37,182 nucleotides of DNA from positions 1 through 37,182 of the forward strand of contig JAJSAD010000097.1 of NCBI GenBank assembly GCA_024281375.1. The letters run 5' to 3'. The notes beneath the pieces are model-generated. The model was not told the DNA's origin and did not search any database. It saw only the letters and a list, made by a program, of their open reading frames with translations. Origin of the DNA: Alphaproteobacteria bacterium. Lineage in GTDB: Bacteria; Pseudomonadota; Alphaproteobacteria; Caedimonadales; UBA9215. Position 1 is the stretch's first letter; every line of letters begins with the position of its first letter. Below, piece by piece: positions 17,993 to 26,700 of this stretch. Both the position numbers and the translations under genes were made by a program.

Positions 17993-20895
17993 ATGGATAT
18001 TATTTATACTTACGGTGGGGGGTGGATGCTTTATGAAGTGTTTAATGTGATTGGCGACATTTGTAAGACGGACTCTCCCTATTGGACGAATTTTATGGTT
18101 CCAGCGCTTCTTGTTGGAGGTTTGTGGGCGGCTGTGAATGCAACGGCTCAAGCAAATTTCGGGATATTTGCAAAAAGTTGGTTTCTGCCAACATATGTAT
18201 TGTTGACCATTCTTCTGGTTCCCAAAACACATATTAATATTGTAGATGAAGTTGACCCGACCTTTGGATCAGATCGTGTGGATAACATCCCTGTTGGTCT
18301 CGCTGTGATTGCAACAGCCAGTGCGTCGCTCTCGCGAGGTTTAACGGAACTCATGGAGGGTGGCTTTGAGACATCGGATTTGACGAGGTTCACGAAGACA
18401 GGCTTTGCCTTTTCGTCACGATTGACTCAAGAAGCAAGAACCATGCGTATTAAAGATCCACGTGTTCGTCAAAATGTTAAGGCGTGGGCGGATCAATGTA
18501 TTTGGCTGCCTTATTTAAAGACAAACATTAAGGGAAAGCGTGAAGCGGCCCGTACATCGGAAGACCTTATCTCTTGGGTGGAGGCGAATGGTCACCCTTC
18601 CCTTGGTACCTATTGGGAAAATGAAGATGGGTCAAAGGAATATAAAACCTGTAAAGCCTCCGCTGTTGAGATTCGTGCAGCCTTAGATACTGAGGGAGAC
18701 AAAGGGATTAAGACATTAGCTGGTCGTTTATTCGGCTTTACGCCAACGGGACATAGTGCCGATCATTTGCGTCCTATTATGCAAAAAGCGTGGAAAATGG
18801 TGTCGAATTCTACAAAGAATGCGTCTCAGCAAGTGCAGCAAATGATGGTTGTGAATGCTCAAAAAGAAGCTTTTGATGATGCCAGAGAGGCCCACAAGTA
18901 CCCTAGACTTCACCCAGAGTTAGTTTCTTTAAATGCCGCTCGAAACCTTGAGTCTCAAGGCATGGCCGGCTTCATGAAAAATGTGGTTGGGGCCACCACT
19001 ATGCCACTTTTGCAGGCCTTTATGTTTGCGTTATTATCGGTGATGTTTTTGATGGTGATTCCCTTTGCTTTCATGCCAGGGGGCCTTAAGATTTTAGCTC
19101 TTTGGGCGAAGATGATGTTTAGTATTCAGATGTGGCCTGTGTTTTCGGCAATATTGAATGCCTTGTCTCTTAATATGATGCAACGCTCTTCCGAAACCGT
19201 CATGGATGGGACCGTTGGATTTAGTATTGCGACCACATCTGGTTGGCCGATGCTGCCTTTAACGTTGCGGGTTGGGCTGCGGGAATGCAGTTACTCGTTC
19301 CATTGATTGCCTGGGGGTTTGTGTCTGGAGGTCAGTTTGCCATTACCCAAATCATGCAAAGTGCAACCGGTGGTATGGATGCAGGAGCAACACGCATGGC
19401 CGTTGAAGCAGCCGATGGCAACCTCTCTATGGGGAATCAAAACCTTATGAATGAAACCATTGCTTCAAGGTCTATTGCTCAACAAAACAACGTTGGGTCC
19501 CATAATTATGCAGAGACGTTAAACACAGGATCACAAGTCATAACACAAGGGGAAAATGGTCAGACAACCGTTCAGGAAAACCAAGATACCCTTCGAGAAA
19601 ACTACTCCAGTTCTGGTCAACTGAGCTCTTCTATCGGAAACAGTGTCAGAGATTCAAAGGCGCTGACAGAGCAACAACAAAACACCTTCAATGATAATAT
19701 TTCGGATACCTCTGGAGAGTTGCTCTCCTTCACGAAGAAGGTTGCCAATGGGACTATTGTGGATGAGACAGCAAGTGAATCTGAACGTGCTGCTATGCAA
19801 CAAACCGCAGAGGAAACATTAAGGCAGTCTAGTGATAGAGCAAAAAGACATGGTGTCAGTGCGGAAACAGGTGTTGAGGCGGCCCTCAGAGGAAGTCTTG
19901 GAACAGGAGCTATTGGAAGATTAGCAGGAATAGAACTTAATACCTCTGGGGCTGTTACCTCTGGGGCAAAAAATACAGAAACAATGGATAAAGTATCCAG
20001 TACAGCGGAAGGAAAGGCGTTGACTGCTAATCTCACAAAGATTACAGATTTCGCCAGCAATAAAAGTGGAAAGATTACAGATTCATCCGGCAGAGATGCA
20101 GCCGAAACCTTGAATCACAGTTTAAATACAACACAATCCTCTGGAGAAGCTTATAGTCGGTCTGCTGTAACCACTAAAAACTGGGAGAAAACCCAAGCTA
20201 TTAATGCTCAAAATACTGTTGGAACAAATACCAATGAAAATGCTCCTTGGCTTGAATTCCTGGGCGAAAAGACAGGGTTATCTCGGCCTGATCTGATTTC
20301 AAAAATTAATCAAGGGGGATCGGAAGTTGAAGGTTATAAATCTGAATTTCTAGCGTCAAAACAACAAGCCATTAGGTCTTCTGTGGAAAATGGGGATCAT
20401 CTCTTTACCGACAAAGAGGTGCAGGGTTATTTGAGCCAAACGCCTCAGATAAACTCAACGGGCAGGGAGCACGTTCAAAATGCAATAGATGGATCGGGTT
20501 TTAAAACTCACCAACAACTCACGGGTCAGGTTGATGCTTACAAACATGATTCTCATGATCAATTCAAAAAACATGATGGAGAAATTGGTGATAGAAAACA
20601 ATCTATGGGAGAGTCCTATAAAGGTAATGAGGGTAAGTTTGAATATGAAAACAGTCGAACTAATATGGCACGTTCAGATGAAAAGATAGTCAATGACGTA
20701 ACAACAAGTGCTGTTGGTCTGTATGAAGATGCAAAGAGCTTTGTCGGGGTTAATACTGAAATGCCAGAAAATCCTTTAGAAGGAGCATCTAATGCTTGGA
20801 AAACCAATCCTAAGCAAAGCGTTCCTCAACAACAAACAGATGTTAAAAGTGACGCGCAAAAAGATTTTGAGGCTATGAACAAGGGGGGGAAATGA
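17993..20895 (+). pseudogene. traG: TraG split by a -1 frameshift near 19241-19246
   Basis: Frame of 17993 matches TraG to ...SIATTSG; continuation LADAAFNVAGWAAGMQLLVPLIAWGFVSGGQFAITQIM is in the -1 frame (ORF at 19243). Confidence 0.85.
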
Positions 20896-20897
20896 TG

Positions 20898-21485
20898 TCA
20901 AGCAGAGAGATGGTCGCCAGCAGTATACACCCCAAGGTTGCTATAGGATGTGCTGTACATCGGATACGGGGAATTATTGTCAGTGATCAACGATTTGAAA
21001 TCGTTAAGTTGAGAAGAGGTGCTCCCATAACCATACCTATTTTCAAAAGAGGAGGTGCTTTTCTTCCCAACCCAGCTTCCGAAGTTCACTTCGTTTCCAA
21101 CGATGGGGGCGATGACAAGGCAGAGAATACCGTAAGCGAAAATGAGGGGAGGGGCCACCATCACGAGGATAAAGGCCAGGGACTTTATGATCAGAAGGAT
21201 TTTGTTGTATTCATCCATGCTTTGAGGGGTTGCTTGAAGGTCCTGAAAAACAGCAGCAGTTTTATAGTGGGAATCTTTTTTGCCAAGGATAAAAAACAGA
21301 AGATCCATGGCAAGAATACCGCCTGCAAAGAAGGTCAAAAGATAGTTAACATTGTCGGTGAAGAAGGCAGAAATCAGCAGAAAAGAAACACCAACCAAAC
21401 GACTGATAACCTTAAGGGCATGGGAGCTCTCGTTATTCTGAAAAGCTTTAAAAAACCAGTTCAATTTTGTTGTTTGAATAGACAT
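20898..21485 (-). CDS. Multi-TM hypothetical membrane protein antisense between traG and traD
   Basis: 195 aa with several hydrophobic segments; opposite to operon. Confidence 0.65.
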   Translation of the reverse strand: MSIQTTKLNWFFKAFQNNESSHALKVISRLVGVSFLLISAFFTDNVNYLLTFFAGGILAMDLLFFILGKKDSHYKTAAVFQDLQATPQSMDEYNKILLIIKSLAFILVMVAPPLIFAYGILCLVIAPIVGNEVNFGSWVGKKSTSSFENRYGYGSTSSQLNDFKSLITDNNSPYPMYSTSYSNLGVYTAGDHLSA

Positions 21486-21567
21486 GTTTCTTCCCTGAAA
21501 AGTCTTGTTAATTCTACTTTAACTATAGCATTTATAACACATTGTACAAAGTAAAAAGGATATAAAA

Positions 21568-23274
21568 ATGGCTAAAAACTTCGTTCGAGGCGGTCAACTT
21601 CATCTCCATAACTTAAGAATGATTAAGCAAGTGATGACCGTGGGTGTTTTTGTTTCTTTGCTTATTGGGGGCGGGCTGTTTTCCCTTCGGGTGATGGATA
21701 ATATCCCCTTTTTTGTCCTCAAGCAGTACGTTACCAGCTATAAAGCTGAATATATATTGCCCTGGAAATCCGAATCCCAACGTCATCTCTATGTTATTTC
21801 TTGGCCCAATAAGGAAGGGGCAGAACCCGTTAGAGCCATTGATGTTTTAAATAGCTCTTACACCTACAATTTGCGTAACCACGTGGAAAAAGAAGTAAGC
21901 GATCAAGTAGGGTTTGCTATAAAAGCCTTTTTGGTAAGCCTCTTTTCATTATTAATGTTTTGGTTCTTAAAAGGGCATAAGAGTTTCCAATCAAAGCGTC
22001 TTCGAGGACAGCGTTTGATCTCTTCTTTTCGGCTAAAATGGATGATTAAAGTGCGCCGTAAGGCATCCCATTTGAGCATTGAAAAGCTCCCCCTCATTAA
22101 AGACTCTGAAACGAAACACATCCTCGCCGTTGGAACGACAGGTTCAGGTAAAACGAATCTCTATAATGACCTTCTTCCTCAGATAGCCAAAGAAAAACAA
22201 AGAGCCCTCGTGATTGATACCACAGGGGATATGATTTCAAAATATTACAACCCTGATCGGGGCGATATTATTATCAATCCTTTTGACGAACGCTCTTCAA
22301 ATTGGGATATCGTCAATGAATGCGAGTATGAATATCAGTTTGACCATCTCGCTAAATCCATTGTGCCCAAGAACGGCGAGCACTCCGATCCTCTCTGGCA
22401 AAATGGATCGGCGAAGCTCTTTTCCGTGGGGCTTCAAAAAGCACAACAACAAGATATTTCACCCAAAGAACTTCACCGTATTCTCATCAAGTCATCCCTA
22501 AAAGAATTTGGGTCCTTTTTCTGGGGAACAGACGCCTATCCCTTTGCTGATCCAAAGGGCGAACGGACAACTTTAAGTTTTAGATCAACCCTGAGCAGTA
22601 GTGTTCAGTTTTTAAAACATCTGAGAAAGGGAGAGAGGGGGTTTTCAATTTCAGATTGGATCAGGGATGAGACCAAAGAAAACTGGATTTTCGTTACCGC
22701 TAATGAGGATATGCTTCATACGCTGAATCCCCTCATTGCGGCTGTTTTTAATTCTGCGGCCACACTCCTCATGTCACAGAGAGAGTCAACCACACGGCGG
22801 GTTTGGTTTATTATGGATGAGCTCCCAGCCATTCAAAAACTACAATCCCTCCAGGCGTTTTTATCAAAGGGTCGTAAATATGGGGCGTGCCTGTTTGCTG
22901 GTCTACAGAGTATGTCTCAGTTCGATGAAATCTACGGTCACAATGGATCAAAAACAATTCTCAATCTCTTTAACACCAAGTTCTTTTTTAGAAGCGAAGA
23001 ATCACAAGCGTGCGAGCAAATTTCAAAATGGTTGGGGGAGGAAGAAATCGAAGAAGCTAAAGAAAGTGTTTCTTATGGTGCTCACCAAATGCGGGATGGT
23101 GTTTCCCTCAATCAACAAAAAAGTAGGCGGCGACTTGTGCTCCGAACGGAAGTATCACAGCTCCCCGACCTCACCTGTTATCTTAAGTTCCCGGGGAAGT
23201 TCCCCATTTCAAAACTCAAGATGTCTTACAACGACATTAAAAAACAACATGAAGAATTTCAATTAGTAGGTTAA
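21568..23274 (+). CDS. traD: TraD type IV coupling protein
   Basis: VGTTGSGKTNLYNDLLPQI, VIDTTGDMISKYYNPDRGDIIINPFDERSSNWDI, FIMDELPAIQKLQSL. Confidence 0.93.
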   Translation: MAKNFVRGGQLHLHNLRMIKQVMTVGVFVSLLIGGGLFSLRVMDNIPFFVLKQYVTSYKAEYILPWKSESQRHLYVISWPNKEGAEPVRAIDVLNSSYTYNLRNHVEKEVSDQVGFAIKAFLVSLFSLLMFWFLKGHKSFQSKRLRGQRLISSFRLKWMIKVRRKASHLSIEKLPLIKDSETKHILAVGTTGSGKTNLYNDLLPQIAKEKQRALVIDTTGDMISKYYNPDRGDIIINPFDERSSNWDIVNECEYEYQFDHLAKSIVPKNGEHSDPLWQNGSAKLFSVGLQKAQQQDISPKELHRILIKSSLKEFGSFFWGTDAYPFADPKGERTTLSFRSTLSSSVQFLKHLRKGERGFSISDWIRDETKENWIFVTANEDMLHTLNPLIAAVFNSAATLLMSQRESTTRRVWFIMDELPAIQKLQSLQAFLSKGRKYGACLFAGLQSMSQFDEIYGHNGSKTILNLFNTKFFFRSEESQACEQISKWLGEEEIEEAKESVSYGAHQMRDGVSLNQQKSRRRLVLRTEVSQLPDLTCYLKFPGKFPISKLKMSYNDIKKQHEEFQLVG

Positions 23275-23286
23275 GGGAGAGCTGCC

Positions 23287-23964
23287 ATGGAAAACACAAA
23301 CGAAATGAACGAGAGTATTAAAAACTTATCAAGAGTAGCTGATATTTTGGATTCTTTTTCTTTGAAAATTGCAAAATCATCAAAGGATATTGATGACTCC
23401 CAAAAAAAACTCTCTGGAGAAGTAACCCTTTTAAGAGGCTGTAATAAAGATATTGAAAGCACCATAGCGGCAACAGTCCTTGAGTCATCAGAGGATTTTG
23501 CAGAACGTACATCCAGTCTCATAAAGCCTTTTCTGAATCAACAAACAGAAAAGCTAAGCCAAATCATTAAAAAGCTAGAACAGGAGCAGTCAGAATTTAT
23601 AACGACCTTGAAAAACGAAAATACGAGGCATAAGAAAAAGCTATCCAGGGTTGGATTAGCTATTTGTATTTCTTTTTGTCTTGGAAGTGTAGGTAGTGGT
23701 GTCGGTCTATGGTGGTTATTTCCACAGACAACAGTAGTTAAAATTGAGTTTTCTCCAGAACAAAGAAAGCAGATGGAATATGGAGCTCTTCTCCAATTTG
23801 CGCTGCCAAAAATGACCCAGAAGGAACAGGAAAAGATTTGGTCACTTATGGGGGATTCTTGGAAAGAATATTATGAAAAAATGTTCAATTTGACATCCTC
23901 CCATTCCTTTAGGGAGGATGTCAATTTCAGATATAAGGTCACGGTAGGAATCCGGATGACTTAA
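23287..23964 (+). CDS. Coiled-coil single-TM hypothetical protein
   Basis: 225 aa, SD GGGAGA, TM SRVGLAICISFCLGSVGSGVGLWWLF. Confidence 0.65.
   Translation: MENTNEMNESIKNLSRVADILDSFSLKIAKSSKDIDDSQKKLSGEVTLLRGCNKDIESTIAATVLESSEDFAERTSSLIKPFLNQQTEKLSQIIKKLEQEQSEFITTLKNENTRHKKKLSRVGLAICISFCLGSVGSGVGLWWLFPQTTVVKIEFSPEQRKQMEYGALLQFALPKMTQKEQEKIWSLMGDSWKEYYEKMFNLTSSHSFREDVNFRYKVTVGIRMT
23890..23924. repeat. 13-bp perfect inverted repeat TTGACATCCTCCC-attccttta-GGGAGGATGTCAA
   Basis: Direct reading; lies inside 3' end of preceding ORF. Confidence 0.9.
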
Positions 23965-23968
23965 CAAT

Positions 23969-24262
23969 TTAATGTGGTAATGAAACCACACTGGCTATTA
24001 TCTCAGCCCCTTTTTGGCGCCTCACTTCGTCTAAATCATAGTCATCTTGAAGGCCCATCCAAAACAACTCAGAAGTCCCAAAATACAGTGAAAGCCGCAT
24101 AGCAGTGTCTGCGGTGATAGAGCGCTTTCCTAAAACAATTTCATTGATTCTTCTGGGAGAAACGCCCATGTCTTTTGCAGCTCTGGTTTGAGAGAGCTGC
24201 ATTGGTACAAGAAATTCTTCTTGGAGAACTTCTCCTGGATGTATATTTTTTAAATAAGGCAT
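23969..24262 (-). CDS. higA: HigA-family XRE antitoxin
   Basis: NIHPGEVLQEEFLVPMQLSQTRAAKDMGVSPRRINEIVLGKRSITADTAMRLSLYFGTSELFWMGLQ. Confidence 0.93.
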   Translation of the reverse strand: MPYLKNIHPGEVLQEEFLVPMQLSQTRAAKDMGVSPRRINEIVLGKRSITADTAMRLSLYFGTSELFWMGLQDDYDLDEVRRQKGAEIIASVVSLPH

Positions 24263-24276
24263 AAGTTTCTCCTTTC

Positions 24277-24576
24277 TCAATGATAATCAATAATATGAAC
24301 ATTCATCACATCACCATTGTCCCATATAAAGCAAATGCGCCACTGTTGGTTAACCCGAATGCTACATTGACCTTTTCGATCCCCCGTTAGAACTTCCAGT
24401 TTGTTTCCTGGAGGGGTTTTCAAATCATTTATAATCCTAGCGTTATTTAACATACGCAGCTTTCGTCTTGCGTGATTTTGCAGATCTACGGACAGACTTT
24501 TAACTTTAAGTCCTTCCCATATTTTTTTTGTTTTTTTACACGAAAAAGACTTTATCATATTTGTATTATTACACAT
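24277..24576 (-). CDS. higB: HigB-family RelE-like toxin
   Basis: IKSFSCKKTKKIWEG...LNNARIINDLKTPPGNKLEVLTGDRKGQCSIRVNQQWRICFIW. Confidence 0.93.
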   Translation of the reverse strand: MCNNTNMIKSFSCKKTKKIWEGLKVKSLSVDLQNHARRKLRMLNNARIINDLKTPPGNKLEVLTGDRKGQCSIRVNQQWRICFIWDNGDVMNVHIIDYH

Positions 24577-24622
24577 AACGTTACGGGTGTCAATATCATT
24601 TTTCTAAAGGCCTTTATGTAAG

Positions 24623-25273
24623 TTATTTTTGTTTACAATGGTTCTGCATCAGATTTTCAAAAATAGGGTGTAATTCAAAAGACGTTACCGTTTTAATTTT
24701 TTCACGCTCAGGCCATATTTTCAATGACAACGATTGAATTCCCTCCTGACCATCAATGATTATTTTCTTTTCTGGTCCAACAATCCAGGTTGGTACGGCA
24801 AGGTCCTTGAGGTTATCAAACATCAAGCGAGCAATATCTTCTATTCCAGCATTTGTATTTGATTCTGCATAAAGCAACATAGCTGCTGGAGCATTGCAGT
24901 CATCACAAGGTAGCACCATGCTTTTTATCTTATTTTCTTTGTTGAAGGTAGGTCCTGATTGTACGGGTTGTTTACTAGAGCCAAGTATACCATTCATTTG
25001 ATCAATTATTTTCTTAAAGATCGGCGTGATAATCTCTGTTCTTTTTTGTGTAAGAGGATCATCTGGTGATCCTGATACCTCATAATTAATTTGTGTTTGG
25101 CCACTGGGGTGCGGCAAGATAATTAATCTACCTAATTGTCCCATTAAATCATGATTAAAAACATATGACATGTTTCCGCCTGATAAATTCTCTTTCTGAG
25201 AGGTTATTTCCTTAGGAAGGTCAAATCCACTTGATTTAGCTTTCTTTATTTTTTATTTTAAAAATTCATTCAT
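24623..25273 (-). pseudogene. Hypothetical protein; frame extends upstream to ATG 25273 with one in-frame TAA at 25253-25255
   Basis: MNEFLK*KIKKAKSSGFDLPKEITSQKENLSGGNMSYVFNHDLMGQ...; otherwise open. A shorter intact ORF could start at 25171. Confidence 0.5.
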
Positions 25274-25315
25274 TTTTTACTCAATTCAAATGTTTTGCGT
25301 CTTTGTTAAGGATCA

Positions 25316-25948
25316 TCAAAGGGTACTAATCCCAAAGGCTTTATGTTTTTTTCTAATTTTAGAAATTGTGGAGCGAGAGCACCCTAGAAGCTCTACGATA
25401 GAGCCATAACTTTTTTCAGCTTGCAGGAGTGCTGATATATTATCATGCAGTTTTTGATTAATTTGGCGGCCTCTATATTTCCCGTTTTCTTTTGCTATTT
25501 TAATTCCTTCAAGCTGTCTACGTCTCCGGTCCTCATAATCCTTACGAGATACAGCCGCTAACATATCAAGAAGCATTGCATTAATCGCAGACAACATACG
25601 CTGTGTAAATTCATCGGTGCTTTGATTCATAAATTGGTGTGAAGTTGGCAAATCCAGGGCGACAATTCGTATCCCCTTTGTCGTAATGGCTGCCTTGAGG
25701 GTTTCCCAATCTTCTGTATTCAAGCGGCTGATGCGGTCAACCTGCTCGACCAATAATACATCACCATTCTGGGCTATCTCTAAAAGACGGAACAATTCAG
25801 GCCGCTTCAGCTTTGCACCACTCTCATTTTCTATAAACCACGCGCTGACGGCATGATTCAAATCTTTTGCAAATTTTTTAAGAGAGGTTTTCGCGCGATT
25901 TGCGTTTTGTAGTTTAGTGCTTGCTCGTAGGTATCCATATATTCTCAT
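25316..25948 (-). CDS. Serine recombinase (resolvase/invertase family)
   Basis: RIYGYLRASTKLQNANRAKTSLKKF, ENESGAKLKRPELFRLLEIAQNGDVLLVEQVDRISRL, C-terminal HTH. Confidence 0.93.
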   Translation of the reverse strand: MRIYGYLRASTKLQNANRAKTSLKKFAKDLNHAVSAWFIENESGAKLKRPELFRLLEIAQNGDVLLVEQVDRISRLNTEDWETLKAAITTKGIRIVALDLPTSHQFMNQSTDEFTQRMLSAINAMLLDMLAAVSRKDYEDRRRRQLEGIKIAKENGKYRGRQINQKLHDNISALLQAEKSYGSIVELLGCSRSTISKIRKKHKAFGISTL

Positions 25949-25949
25949 A

Positions 25950-26014
25950 CGGTACAGTATATATGGTTTTCAAAGAGCGGTACAGTATAAGTTTTATTTT
26001 AAACAAGAGTACCG
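25950..26014. promoter_or_regulatory. Candidate recombinase res/operator site
   Basis: Direct repeats CGGTACAGTATA at 25950-25961 and 25978-25989 plus inverted AGTACCG at 26008-26014, abutting the recombinase start. Confidence 0.5.
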
Positions 26015-26067
26015 CTTGTTTGGTCGGTGCTCCTTGGGTATACCCTATATCAACGAGAGAAAGTTTT

Positions 26068-26331
26068 TTAATCATAATGACTCCACAGACGCAATACTTT
26101 GACTATTCGCAAGTCAGGATATACTTGGTATACAAGGCGATGTTGTATATTAATACGCCTCGAATAAGCACCCTCTAGGTCGCCTATGAGTTTTTCATAT
26201 CGAGGTGGTGTCTTAAATGGGGATTTCTTTAAGAGGTCTAGTAATATTGTGGCATTTTTCTTTAACCCAGAGCTCTTAAGTTTTTTTGCATCTTTTAACG
26301 CTTGTCTTGCATAAACAATTTTCCAACTCAC
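26068..26331 (-). CDS. YoeB/Txe family toxin
   Basis: WKIVYARQALKDAKKLKSSGLKKNATILLDLLKKSPFKTPPRYEKLIGDLEGAYSRRINIQHRLVYQVY; GTG start overlaps antitoxin stop. Confidence 0.92.
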   Translation of the reverse strand: MSWKIVYARQALKDAKKLKSSGLKKNATILLDLLKKSPFKTPPRYEKLIGDLEGAYSRRINIQHRLVYQVYPDLRIVKVLRLWSHYD

Positions 26332-26569
26332 CAGTCTACCTCATCCTGACATTCTTCTACTGGTTCCTTCATACCATCAATAATAGAATCGCGCATACCT
26401 GGTTGCGAAATTAGGTAAAGAGTTTCTTGAAGGGAAAGCCAATCACTTTCAGATAAAAGCACAGCATTATTTTTTTACCCTTAATCAAAAGAGTATCATG
26501 ATTGTCATGAACAGTATTTATCAAATTATAAAGGTCTTTTCGGACATCTGTCACATTCATCGTTGTCAT
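26328..26569 (-). pseudogene. YefM-like antitoxin, 1-nt frameshift in A7 run (26470-26476)
   Basis: MTTMNVTDVRKDLYNLINTVHDNHDTLLIKGKK / (+1 nt) NNAVLLSESDWLSLQETLYLISQPGMRDSIIDGMKEPVEECQDEVDW*. Confidence 0.8.
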
Positions 26570-26597
26570 AGTAAATTCCTTATCTTACTACTTTATT

Positions 26598-26613
26598 GTA
26601 CGCTTTAACGTAC
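26598..26613. promoter_or_regulatory. Inverted repeat GTACG-CTTTAA-CGTAC upstream of yefM-like gene, candidate operator
   Basis: Read directly; YefM operators are known to contain TGTACA-like cores. Confidence 0.4.
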
Positions 26614-26700
26614 GTAATGTCAAGAAAAAGAATAGCTTGGGGGCGTTTGCGATAAAGTGCAGAAACCACGTTAAGGATTGTGCTTACCATCTGTCTGTCT

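Noticed and set aside
19241-19248. Programmed -1 frameshifting in traG
   Set aside because: No slippery heptamer (X XXY YYZ) at the junction GGTTGGCC; a lost T is simpler
19617-20060. Minus-strand 147-aa ORF
   Set aside because: Antisense to traG C-terminal region, low-complexity shadow frame
20892-21554. Plus-strand 220-aa ORF
   Set aside because: Antisense of a better membrane-protein frame on the minus strand; composition not protein-like
23272-23289. TraD and the 225-aa ORF as another TAA-split fusion
   Set aside because: They are in the same frame, but the second ORF has a good Shine-Dalgarno (GGGAGA) and ATG, so separate genes are expected
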